NCBI GenBank assembly: GCA_005408345.1
Contig: SEMN01000347.1
Location: forward strand, 476,442 to 540,441
From: Macquaria australasica
Taxonomy: Eukaryota > Chordata > Actinopteri > Centrarchiformes > Percichthyidae
DNA: 64,000 nucleotides
Direction of reading: 5' to 3'
The position numbers and the translations under genes were made by a program. A model generated the notes under the pieces. The model had not been told where the DNA came from and did not search any database. It worked only from the letters and a program-made list of their open reading frames with translations. Shown piece after piece: positions 26,908 through 39,700 of this stretch. Every line of letters starts with the position of its first letter. Positions within the stretch are counted from its first letter, which is position 1.

Positions 26908-27056
26908 ATATCTATATATCTATATATATATATACATATCTATATATATATCTATATATATATATACATACATATATATATACATACATATATATCTATA
27001 TATATATATACATATCTATATATATATATATCTATATATATATATATACATACATA

Positions 27057-27091
<35 letters not shown>

Positions 27092-28684
27092 GTATATTAA
27101 TCTTTATTACTTATACTTACGTTTTTTAATAATGCACATAGTTTAACTTATATCTCTGTCTCATAAATATACTACTCCTTTTAAACATTGTGAACAAGCC
27201 CATAAGCTTTGCACATTTTCATTCATGACTTTCTGCTCAATACAACTGACTGAATTGTCAGCTGTGTATTTAAACATAACCCCCATTTGCTTTACTGATC
27301 TCATGATACTGTAGCTTCAAAGGCACTACTTTCCCAAATAACCATTTAAGTTTTATGTAATGGAATGTATTGTATTGTAATGTAATAAGCTCTAACCTAA
27401 CCTATCCTGACCATGACTGTCAGTGATGAGACTGAAATGTTGCAAGTTAACATAATGAGAGGGATGAGGAAGCAACATACAACAGGAGCAATCGAGCCAG
27501 AGGTACTACAGCGTGAGACCTTGTGTTCTGACATCAAGAAGCATCATAAAAGATACAAATCAGAGTGAGAGACCTGAGGCCAGTCCAACACCTCTTCCTG
27601 TCTCCTCGCCTAACCTTTCTCCTCCTCCTCCAGCCTGAAATCTCTCTGTCCTTACTTACTATTCTCATCCAACCCTTAGTCTCTTGTTTCCTCCTCTGTG
27701 GTCATCTCTCTCTCCTCTCCCGTGATACATCACTCCGATTTGGCCTTACTTATTTCGCTTTCCCCTTCTTCTCCACCCTCCTGCTTGTCTTCCCCTCTCT
27801 CTCCCTGTATCTCGCCCACGCCACCCAGCTCTGCCAAGTGCAGCCGACATAAATCAACCTCTATGTGGTAAACAAAGAGAGGGAAGGAGAGAGAGAGGGG
27901 TGGAAGAAGAGAGAGTGAAAGCCTCGAGGCAGCCAGTGATCAGAACTAATGTGGATGGACTGCGTATTGCAGGCCAAGAGGAGCACAGCAGCTTTGCTTC
28001 TCTCTTTATTTTTTTTAATCTATGCCTAGCCTCAGTTGAGTTAAAAAAAAAAAGAAAAGATTTGTCCAGTTCATTTTTGGCCACCTCAGCTGAACCTGGG
28101 TCAGGCCAGTCCAGCTCACTGTGTCTCAATATTTCTCTTCTTTTATTCTCTTTCATATTGCACAAATAAAGCTGTCATTTTATCTTGGGAACATTGCATG
28201 TAGGGGTAAAAATTAATCAGCCAGTGGGTGAAAACGAGTAATCAACTTAAAAAAACAGCTATTGTATGGAGTAGTGCAATAAAAGCCCGTCCATGATGCT
28301 GTTATGTACATGCTTTGGCTCCAGTCGGTCTGAACACTGAATAGACCCATCGACTTTTGCCACCTTCTCCCAAAGAAAGCTTTTCATCTCTCATCGTCTC
28401 TCTTTATCTCTCTAAATTTACCTTGCTTGCTACTGCTCTATGAATTCTATTTTCCTAGCTTTTTTGTGCTGGGCTGTGGTGTTGTGAAGAGGCAGCATAA
28501 TTGCCTTAATCGCACACCACAGATAGCGAAAGAGAGTGGGAGAGAGGCAGAAATATTGGCTGTTTCCAGGAGGAGCTGGACACAGTTTCATGGACATTGA
28601 CTTGTTCAGGGTAGTACAAAGCCCTGGCTTCTAACAGGCATTGAAGATGAATCCTGATGTGTCTGACATTTACTGAGAGGTGCT

Positions 28685-28730
<46 letters not shown>

Positions 28731-30749
28731 AGAGAGTGAATGTTGGTAGGCGAATTGTACCAGATCAGTAAAGTGGAAAGCTGTGTTCTGCTGTATGGGA
28801 TTTTATGCATGATTTTTAACAATAATCTGGTAAATTACTGTTCAAAACAAAAGCAGTCATTGCAATAATATGTAATGCTAACTAATCTGACTGCTGTCCA
28901 AAATCTTCACGGTTTGTTTTCTCAAATAACAACACTGGCAAAAGCCAATATATTGTCTTTTTGAAATATATTCTTTTAATAACCTTGATTCTGGGTCAGA
29001 GCTATTAAATGACTATGTTAATTATTAAATATAATATCTGTAATGTAGACATCTAATCAACTTTCACTGTTCCACCACATTTTGCCCATTGATTAATTAA
29101 GTGAGATCATTTTCGATCTGAGCTCAGATGTCCTCAAGACCTGACTGAACTGATGCCTGATCTGTAAGGTAGAATAACAGGGTATATATTAGCGACTGAC
29201 TGCTGTCATACCTCCACATAACTGAACCTAGGAGAAAACTAAAAATTTTTATGGTGCTCTATTCCAGGCCAACGCATCTTTTTTTGTGTAAAGGCCTGTA
29301 TAACTTTACATAGAGTCTACATTAACCCTACTCATCATCAATCACAAATCACACAATTAAATAAGGTAAATGACAAATTAGGTAAATAATGTATGCAAAA
29401 ACATGAAATACTGCCAAAACAAGCCTACCTAATGTAGCTTGTCTACCTACTACAACTGACCTTAGACCCTCAGTATGTGCAAAGAAACCATGAAGGAATA
29501 CAATGTAAGAAACAATGTAAGATCCCCACCAGGACAGCTGAGCATGCAATAGGCACTGAGATAAAAAAAGGAGAGTAACATGGACAGTGACCCTGAAACA
29601 AAAAGACATGTAAGACAAGAAGGAACATGATGCAGTGAGAAACTGGACTTGAAACTGGCTGATGTCCAGAGAAATTAGGGCAGCAACAAAACAAGCATTA
29701 CATCTCGGAGTAAAGCTCTGCATTAAAACTAAAATGAAACGACCAAAACTCAAGCCTTCTTGCCAGTCCTGCCTTCTGTAGACTCAGAGCTGGGGGTGTG
29801 AGGATAACACAGCTACTGGAACTAAACCTATTGGCCAACAACCACCAGCAGTCATATGAATGCTTTAAAGTTTTCAGTTTTTGTTTTGCTGCTTATGCTG
29901 AGATATTCTGCAACAGCACCTGTCACCTATAAATACCTCAAATCCCCTTCACCTACTCCTGGTTTTATTATGAACCATGAAGTGGCCTTTATGGTAATGC
30001 CATTTCTTGTTGCTGATATCCACAAATCAAATGCCAGACAGACTAACAGGGCACTGACTGCCCCACAGACGAAAGAGCAGGAGTGTTACTTTGAGATGGA
30101 TCCAGCAGGGGAAGCCGTTTTAAATCAGTCCACTGCCACTTGGAGCTTCACACTGAACCCCGTCCATTGGGCTGCACAGAACAGGGTTTTTGAGGGGATT
30201 GGACCTTTAAGCCAGTCTTGGTTTGATGTTTTTGACAGACTGCTGCTCCCTGTCAGTAGGCAAGAGGTGGATGGCTTGCACTCGGCCACTCAGCAGGATG
30301 GAGTGGGTCTGAGTGTATGTGTGTGAGTGTGAGTGAGTGTGAGTGTGTCTGATGGAGGATCAAGCAGGGTTACGTTGCAGGCAGGGAGCCTGGCTTTGCG
30401 TCTGCTAAGTGGCGTGTGTGTGTGCGTGTGTAGACTGGCTAGGAAATGTGGCCACGGCTGGAGCAAAGCCATTTCACAACATGGGGAGGCTGGCAAAGGG
30501 TATTATGCAGAGCGGCGGAGTGTCTGTGTTGTGTCTGTGTTGTGTGTGTGTGTGTGTTTTTGTCCTATCTCCCTATGGCAGAGCCAGTGGAGGCCTTGGC
30601 AGGGAATGCCACCCTGTACACATGACTGACAGCCTACAATCCATCTCTTAGAAGACAAAGCGGATTCAAAGCAGCACAAGCAGACGGCCTTGGCTTGTGT
30701 GTGTGTGTGTGTGAATGTCTGTGTGCACTTCTCATTTTCACAAAGTTCT

Positions 30750-30797
<48 letters not shown>

Positions 30798-33700
30798 ATG
30801 TGGGCACGATATGCATCACATTCAGCGAGTTAGTGTTCCAAAGCCCAGCCAATAATATGGACAAGGGAACATACACACACACACCTGAAAGTAAATACAC
30901 AGATTTCTAAAGGTTAAAGCCTAATTTGTGCTGAGAAAGGGAAGAAAGAAAAATAAAATATACAGAATGAAGTAGAAGAAACTGCTCTTCTCCATCTGAT
31001 CATTTCATTTATTTATATCAAATCCCAAAACTGAAGTGTTTCTTTCCCTAAAAAATATCGCCCCAAGTGCACCGATCTGCACAGTCTCTACCAGACTGAA
31101 CTTGATCATTCACTTAGCCATTCAAAACTTGGACGGCTGGAATACACAACAATTAACATGACTTTGAAAAGTGCATTAGTAAGTAAAGATATAGGTGAGT
31201 ATATAAAAGATAAAGACAAATATTAATATTTTTAATTACTGTTTTAATGCAAGTGAAAACAAACTATACAGACCTTAGTTTATAACTGAAATAAGAAGAT
31301 GCAACTAAATGCAGACCTACCAAGAAAATAGGTGACGCTGGTTACTCCTCTGATTAACAATGAATCATGGAGGAAAAACATTTCTAGTGTCTAGTGTTCA
31401 AAAAAATATAATTGTGAGCTTAAAATGTTGTGTTTAACTGGGTCTGGACTCACCAAGGATCACCAAGCTAAATTAAAGACCTTTTTAATACTACATAGAA
31501 TGCAATTTAATATCTGTTCATATGATCCTACCAGCCAAGCTATTATGGAAAACCAATAGAAACGATCATCACATTTTTTTCAGTAGTTCCCTGCAGTATA
31601 AAACAATAATTCCTAATGATATTATTAATTAAATTAATGTAACCCCTGGACCTGGAGAAGCAGCAGAAAATGTATGAATGTATGAACCATCCATCCATCC
31701 ATTTTCTTCCGCTTATTCGGGGCCGGGTCGCGGTGGCAGCAGGTTAAGCAGGGTTATCCAGACGTCCCTCTCCTCGGCAACGCTTTCCAGCTCCTCCTGG
31801 GGGACCCCAAGGCGTTCCCAGGCCAGATGAGATATATAATCCCTCCAGCGTGTTCTGGGTCTGCCCCGGGACCTCCTACCAGTTGGACGTGCCCGGAACA
31901 CCTCCAAAGGGAGGCGTCCAGGAGGCATCCTAGTCAGGTGCCCGAACCACCTCAACTGGCTCCTTTCGATGTGAAGGAGCAGCGGCTCTACTCCGAGCTC
32001 CCTCCGGATGTCCGAGCTCCTTTCCCTGTCTCTAAGGGTGAGCCCAGCCACCCTACGGAGGAAACTCATTTCGGCCGCTTGTATCCGCGATCTCATTCTT
32101 TCGGTCACTACCCAAAGCTCATGACCATAGGTGAGGGTTGGAACGTAGACCGACTGGTAAATCGACAGCTTTGCCTTCCGGCTCAGCTCCCTCTTCACCA
32201 CCACGGTCCGGTACAACGCCCGCATTACTGCTGATGCTGCACCGATCCGCCTGTCCATCTCACGTTCCATCTTACCATCACTCGTGAACAAGACCCCGAG
32301 ATACTTGAACTCCCCCGTCTGGGGCAGTAACTCACCTCCAACCCAATGTATGAACCAATTAAACATTATTAATTGATTTAAGGTCATTTCAGTTTTGCTA
32401 AATTGACACTTGCCCATTATGAGATGATGAGTTTCCTAGCTACTGTAGCTAGCAGACGACAGTGTTTGCAATAGATCAGATAGTTCTGACTGAAACTCCA
32501 CAAAACAGGATTGAGCAGCCTCCCGCACGCACAATCCACCATTGCAACAATCCCACCCTTTGTTTATAGGTGTATAACGTCTCCCGACAGATTTTAAAAC
32601 TAACCTTAGAGAAAATATTTAAGACTTCTGTTAATTAAATGAAAGACTCTTTAATACACTGTAAGGCCTATTTTTGAGGAAGATAAATTCAATGCTTCAG
32701 AAGACTTTTTAAGACCTGCAGATTCCCTGGACCATAGATAAGACACAACAAGACAATAATAATACAAAGACAAGATTTTTTTCAGGGTCAGAAGGTAGGT
32801 TAACTTTGGTATTTGTTGTAATTACATCTTTTTTATTAATGAAGTATTTATATCAACAAAATGACATCATCATGGCAGCCATTTTACATGCACTAAGAAA
32901 AAAGAATACATTTAGAAAGTAATTACATAGGGTACATTCATCTTAAATATTATATTACATAAATATTACTGTTACTAGGCTCTATCTACATAAGATAAAG
33001 TATTTTGGTATTAAAACACGCATTTTTAATTTAACCCAGTATCCTGCATCGTAAATACATGTCTGGCATTTGTAACAAACCAAACTGCTTGAAAATCAGT
33101 TGAAAATTCAGTGAATTATGATGATTTCAATTGTGGATAGACCTCGTGCCTCCATAGACTACATGCATTAGGAGGCGCGGCTTCCCTGTACCAATATGGC
33201 GGCTGCGTTGACGCATCACTCCAATGAACAGCAGCGGCCAATGAGGTAGCCTATAGCATGTAACAATTTGCACGTTTGGCACTAAGCCCAAAGAAGGAGG
33301 GGTTTAAAGATGTGATTGGGCCAGCCCACTGTCAGTTAAGAAAAAAAACCAATGGGCCGATCTAACTGTTTTATGGGCCGGTCAGCAACATTTGCTGTAA
33401 GCTATACAGAGAATATTCTTTGTACTGTTTGTATACTTTGTTTTAAATTACGCTCATCTTTGCAAAGCCACTTGTGAATGTAGAGAAGGTCTGTGGCATC
33501 ATCAGTATGATATAGCAAACTGCATTTTTATTGGCTGTAATGTTTTCAGTCTTGGATGAACACACTCCACAGGACTGTACAAATACTATCCCTGATAAAG
33601 TTTGTCTGATGTCTTTCACTCACACACTCTTGTATGCTAGTCACTGAGTACCTGGGCTGACATTCTGGGCTCAAACTAACTCAGAACACTGCATATGCAC

Positions 33701-36700
33701 ATTATATGATTTTAGATGTAGCGGGGTGGAAACTGGATTTAGGACAAGTTAATTCCATTTTACCTGCAGTGGTTTGTAGTGTTTGTTTGTAGTGTGTTCT
33801 TCGTGCTTTTCTCTCAGTAGAATGCCAGATAGCGAGGACAATGACTAGGATTTTGATAAAACTCTCTCCCCCTGATATTGAAACGGGCACACTTTACTTC
33901 CTCGTGGGCAAAATAAAAAAAACAAAAAAGTGAGAAACATTAGAGAGAGAAAGACAGACAGAGAGAGGACATGGATGCCTCTGAGGGAGCTACAACATGT
34001 TAATGTGTGTGTATGTGTGTGTATGTGTGTGTGTCCATCTGCCGAGGTCTTATGACACATATCCTCATGAAAAAGCTCGTCCTGTCTGGAGGTTTTACCA
34101 CCTCTGGGCAGACATGCAGAGTGACAACGTGACGTCAAGTGTCACTCTGACACAGAGTCAAGTGTGTGTGTGGTCTTTGAGACAATAATAAATATGACAA
34201 ATAAAAATAAAAGAAGAATCTAAACATAAAACATATGTAAAACACAACTGTTAAAAGTGAAAACATACTATCTGCAGATCCTTCTATAGGACAATGAGAA
34301 ATATGCTAATGCTAACGTGATCCCAGCAATTCATGAAGAAAGGAAATATGGACATAAACATAACTGGCCTGCAGTGCAGACACACACACTCTCTCACACT
34401 CCCTAGGGCTTCACAACTGAAAGAAAAAAATGGTTTTAAAGAAATTCCTAGTGCCTGTCGCTATAGAAACCATTTGCTCCCCTGATGGCGATAAAAGGAG
34501 CAAATTGCAGGGATGGAGGGTGGAGCCATGAGGGATAGAAGTGCACACGCACACACATATGCACACACACAGCCCGCCGCGCCTGGAGAGCCCCCTTCAG
34601 TGCCTATACAACAGTGTCAAGATCTGGACATTGATTTGTGAGGATACATGTGTGTACATGTGTATGTGAGAGTGTGCATGTGTGTGTGGTGATATGGTGA
34701 AGGACTGGGGGGGCTTTATAGTTGTTTTGTCCTTATCACCATGCAGCACTGAAGCATGCCCAGACGACAACCGAAATGACACCATGTGTGTGTGTGTATG
34801 TGTGCGAGAGAACAGACCTAAAGACAGCTATCATCACCCAAGTTAGCCCTTACAAAAAACTAAATAGAAATAGCAGGTTCATTACAAACTGAGCTCTGAG
34901 ATTTCCTGTCCTTAGTCCACAAAGTGCCTATTCAGTGATGTCATACATGACTTTTTTTCATATTTATAAAAAGTTTTCATATTTATTATTTATATAAAAA
35001 GCAAATAAGCAATAGAAAATGAGAATCAAAAGAAAAACAAAACAAAACTAGTCAGACAAGATAAAAACTAAATTAAATGTTCCAAATGTGCATTATTTAA
35101 AAGAACATACTGTAAGCTTGTGCTCTTGAGTTTTATTGGAGCACATTAAGAGCATAATGAGCTGCGTACTTGCTCATATAAGTGCATGACCTCATCTTTG
35201 CGTGTTTTCTTAGAGAATACAAGCATTTATACATACTTCTATTCTAATAAAACTTTGGTGAAAAGGCTCAGCCAAATGGAGCCAATTCTAATCAACAAAA
35301 CAAGTACGTTTTCAATACGGCGAGTTTGAATGCAATGCAGTGAGGCAGAAGGAGGAGAAACTTGACGGTAAGCAAAAAAAAGTCTGTCTCAGCAAATGTC
35401 TTTGAAAATATTTGCTTCCATAAGTATTGGTACACTCATTGTCAAACTTCAATGATGTAGTGAAAAGGTGGCTTCATGGAGTTAAGCTTATCATGAGGCA
35501 TTTAGGAAAAACATTTTCTCCATTACTACAGAAAACCCTGTATCTGCCGTGCTGTTACAGATATCTGCACTGGTATACAAACATGAGTCAGTGAGCTAAA
35601 TGCTAACGCTAGCATGGCAACATGCTCACAATGACAATGCTAACGTGCTGATGTTTAGCAGGTACAATGTTTACCATATTTGCCGTCTTAGTTTAAAACC
35701 CTCTGGGGTCCGAGCCATTTTTCTCCTATTACTGGCGCCTCGACTCTCTTAATATATAAATATGTGTAAAAATTCTGTACAGTAAGTCACAAGCAAGTAA
35801 TTGATATCATTTTTTTCAGCACAACATGGGCTATTTGAATATGTATGCTGTAGTGACATTACATGATATTATAAAAAAATTATAAAACCAAGAAGTCAAA
35901 AGAAAAAGTAAAACGGAATTTGAATATTTCAACAATGTATTCATTTTCCACAACAAACAACTATGTGCAAAAATGTACTATCTTCACATTTGTAGCCCAA
36001 GGCCTCAGGTGAAAATTAAAAAAAAAATTAAGACTCTAACCTTCACACAAAGAGAAATATTTACATTTTTATCAGTCCATATTCGTTTCTTCGTTTTTCG
36101 CATACCATATATAGAAACCGGCATTTTTGCCGACCACGTCATTTCCGCCAAGCTGATCTCTCCGTTTCTCAATTTCTGTTCAGTAATAAAACGTTGGCAA
36201 ACAGAATAAAAACACATATTCCACTGTATGCGTGGTGTGCGCACCATAGATATAAAATCAATGGTGCGCACACTACAGACATTGCCAAGTGCTCAGGGAA
36301 GTACGAACATGTCTTTATGTAGCTCAATACGCTTCAGATAACTATCTTTACACATTATTTACTCTCTGAAGGTCGCTTCCGTGTTGCAGTAGATGTGTAA
36401 ATGCTCAGGACACAGCATAGATCCCTCCAATCGCGTTTGTAAATCGGCGATAAACCATTTTGCAACCGTCATTGGTGCAGTGCTTTGCGCACGGTTCACC
36501 ACCTAATAACACAGCTTGTGATTGGAGAAGAGAGAGACGATGTGTCTGCCAGCAATCTCATTCGCCAAAACACTAAAAAGTTGTTTGTATAGTCGGAATT
36601 AGATAAATAAGTTCATAAAACATCGAATTATCGCTTTTATTATTTTTCGAACGTGTCCAAAAATAACACAGTGTTTCCTTGATGGATTGCCAAGCCCCTG

Positions 36701-39700
36701 GATGGATTATAAGAACAAGTGACGGCTCGTTGTAACGACTGAACGGTGCGCTGCAGGGCAGTTTTTAAAGTAAGACGCTACATACAACCGTTACAGAGAT
36801 ATTATTAAAAGTACGAAGTAAGTGCCTTTCCAGTCGTGGGCGACTGCTGCGACCCCAGAGGGTTAACATGTTAGCATGCTAACATTTTTTGATTAGCATT
36901 AAACACAAAGTACAGTGGAGGCTGACGGGAATGTCATTCGTTTTGCAGGAATTTGGTCATAAACCAAAGTATGTAGTACAATTTTGTACACAATTTTGAC
37001 CTGATGATGGCGCTAGAAGAAAAGTCAGTGGATCACCAAAGGTATTACAATTCATCCTGAGTACAGCATGAGTGTTTGTACCAAATTTCATGGCAATAGT
37101 TGTTGAGATATTTCAGCCTGGACCAAAATGGTGGACCGACATCCCTGCAGCCATGCCGCTAGCGTGGCTAAACACATGGTCAAACTAATGATGGCAGTCT
37201 CTTCATCCAACAAACGAACTGAGGAGGATGAATCCTTAATGCTAGAGATACATTTTTAGATTTTACTCTCTGTGATAAGGTGCATCATACATTAAGACAC
37301 ATACAAGCATTTCATTCAGTTAAACCCAAGGATGCTTGGAGACTGAAAGATCAGCAGCCGCCTGGCTGACAACAACGGCGACAAATTAAAAGTTAAACAG
37401 TCTCTTGACAATTTATGGTATCTATAAACTGGCTGCAGAGGAGAGGGATTACAGGGTGAGAAGAGAAAGAGTAAAGAGACAGATGAAAGAGGAGGGAGGC
37501 AGAGGAGAAAAAAAAGATGAGCAAAGAGGGACGGAGGAGGGAGTGAAGGAGTGAAAAACAGGGAAGAGAAAAAGCATGCTAAGCCTGATCAATAGTAATT
37601 TTCCATGTCTGCGTGGAGGGTTATCTCTCCGCTCGTTTTTTTCCTTCCACTCCAATATTTCCTTCTCCTCTCCCCTCCTCTGTTCTGATCTCTCCGTGCT
37701 TTTCTCCTCTCATCTCCTATCTTTCTCTTTTGTTCCACCATCATTTTTCCTCCTCTCCTTTTCTTCCTGTAACTCTACTCTATGCTCTCAGCTCTGTCCC
37801 CTGCACCCTCTCATTTTCTCCCCTAACCCTTTTCATTTCTCTCCTCCACCTACTCTCCTACCTTACTCCCATCGTGAATTCTCCCTGTGTGTTCAGAGCC
37901 TATCTTCCAAATGCTGTGCAATAAAATGGTTTGAGAATAGGGTAACGCTCGCTGTTGACCTGATGAGGTCTCTGAGAACAGGGGTATACTGTGGCCATAG
38001 ATCAGTATGACGTCAAGCGCAATAGGCTGGCTTTCACGACGCTGCTTGAGGTACCAGCATGATGTAGCAAAAAGCAACATGAATGGCTTCAAGTGAATAT
38101 ACAGGTCAACACAACTCAGCACACACACGATTTGCCATTTGAATTTAGTTGTTTTGGATCTTTTAAATGGTTAAGATATGACAAACATGTTTGTGGATGA
38201 GTTGCTTCAGGTGAACATGTGTTTTTTAAAGGTTGTGCATGTACAATGAGTGCGCTGTGTGTGTGTGTGTGCGAGCGAGCCGTTGCTAATCCCCTGAACT
38301 CATTAGCCTAATTGGACAGTCTGCAGAGAGCACCACATTGATCTGGGCCTGTTATGATTCTCCTCCCCTATGAGCACACACTCTTTTTCTCTGTCTGTCT
38401 CTGTCTGTCCTCCCTCTTCCTGTCACTTCTCTCTCAAATTTCCTCCCTCTCTTCCCTCTCTCTGTGCATAATAATCTTAGGCACCACAGACACACTCGTC
38501 CCATCTGGACACAGCTAACTACTCCAGAGTTGTTACTATTCTTTATTTATGCCTGTTAGCGTTACAACGTTATTCATTCGATTTCAATTTGCAGCTCAGT
38601 GGCACTAACAGCCAAATGTGCTGGGTTCAAAGAAGCTAATGTAATGACAAGGCTGGTGGCAATGACAATAGATGAATTTCCATATTATGGGAGTTATTTA
38701 TATAGTATAGTTATTATATTTTATAAAAACTCAAAGGAAATGGTGTATTTTGACAAACCACACTTCATTCCACAAGAGAAAAAGACTTACAGGTATAAGC
38801 TCCTTTAAGCAAATTATGACAGTGAGTGTAAGCACAGTTTTATCGCACTGCGCAACAACTGACACACATTTATGAGAGGCTTTCAATACTAAAGTTAGTT
38901 TATGAAATAACTGTCCCAGAAAAGCTGTACAGGCCGCTGATTACTGTTGCGATACTAATGCCATTAGCCAGTAATTTAGAACATCAAACAAATACATTTG
39001 CTTCTCTTCAGGTAGCATACATGGCCATAGCAGTTGGTTGGGATCCAAGCAGCTGATGCAACTCAAAACCATAGACACACAGACCCAATGCAGTTTGTAA
39101 GTCTAGAGTATCAGAGAACAGTGAAATATGTTTGTCTGCTGGACAAATTGGAAATGTATAATGAAACTGGTGACTTTTGGATGATGTCTTGTTGAGCTGA
39201 TGAACTTTCCCAAATGACACTGTACAAAACATTAGCTAAGGTCTCATGGCAAACATTGTATGTACAAAACTACTTGTTTAAAGATAAATAATTATCAATA
39301 TTCAGACTCTCATTATCTTTTGATGCCTTTAATGCTCCACTAAACCGAAAAAACAGACACAAAACTAGTTTTGTGTCTGTTTTTTCACTATATTCTTAAA
39401 TACATGCGTGATAGTCAAAATCAGTGGCCTCTCATCTTGTTGTTTGTTCACTATAATCTTAATATTGCCACTGAAAGTTACATGAAACACTGTTACAGTC
39501 GTCTAAAAACAAATGGTCTTGGGTGACCATGTGTGAGGGAAACACAGTGCAGTGTTTTTCCTTCTCAGCGTCTCTGAGAGTGTCCAAAGTGAGAGAGGAA
39601 TAAAAAGGTTGTTAATGAATGACTTCAACTATTCATCTCAGCCACCCCACCAGCCCCTGCCCCCCCCCCCCCCCCTCCTCCTCTAAGTCTCAGCAGGAGT

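Noticed and set aside
26474..26909. 117- and 78-codon frames rich in Tyr/Ile
   Set aside because: Translation of the TA satellite.
31827..32234. 135-codon plus-strand frame
   Set aside because: Shadow of the LINE polymerase coded on the minus strand.
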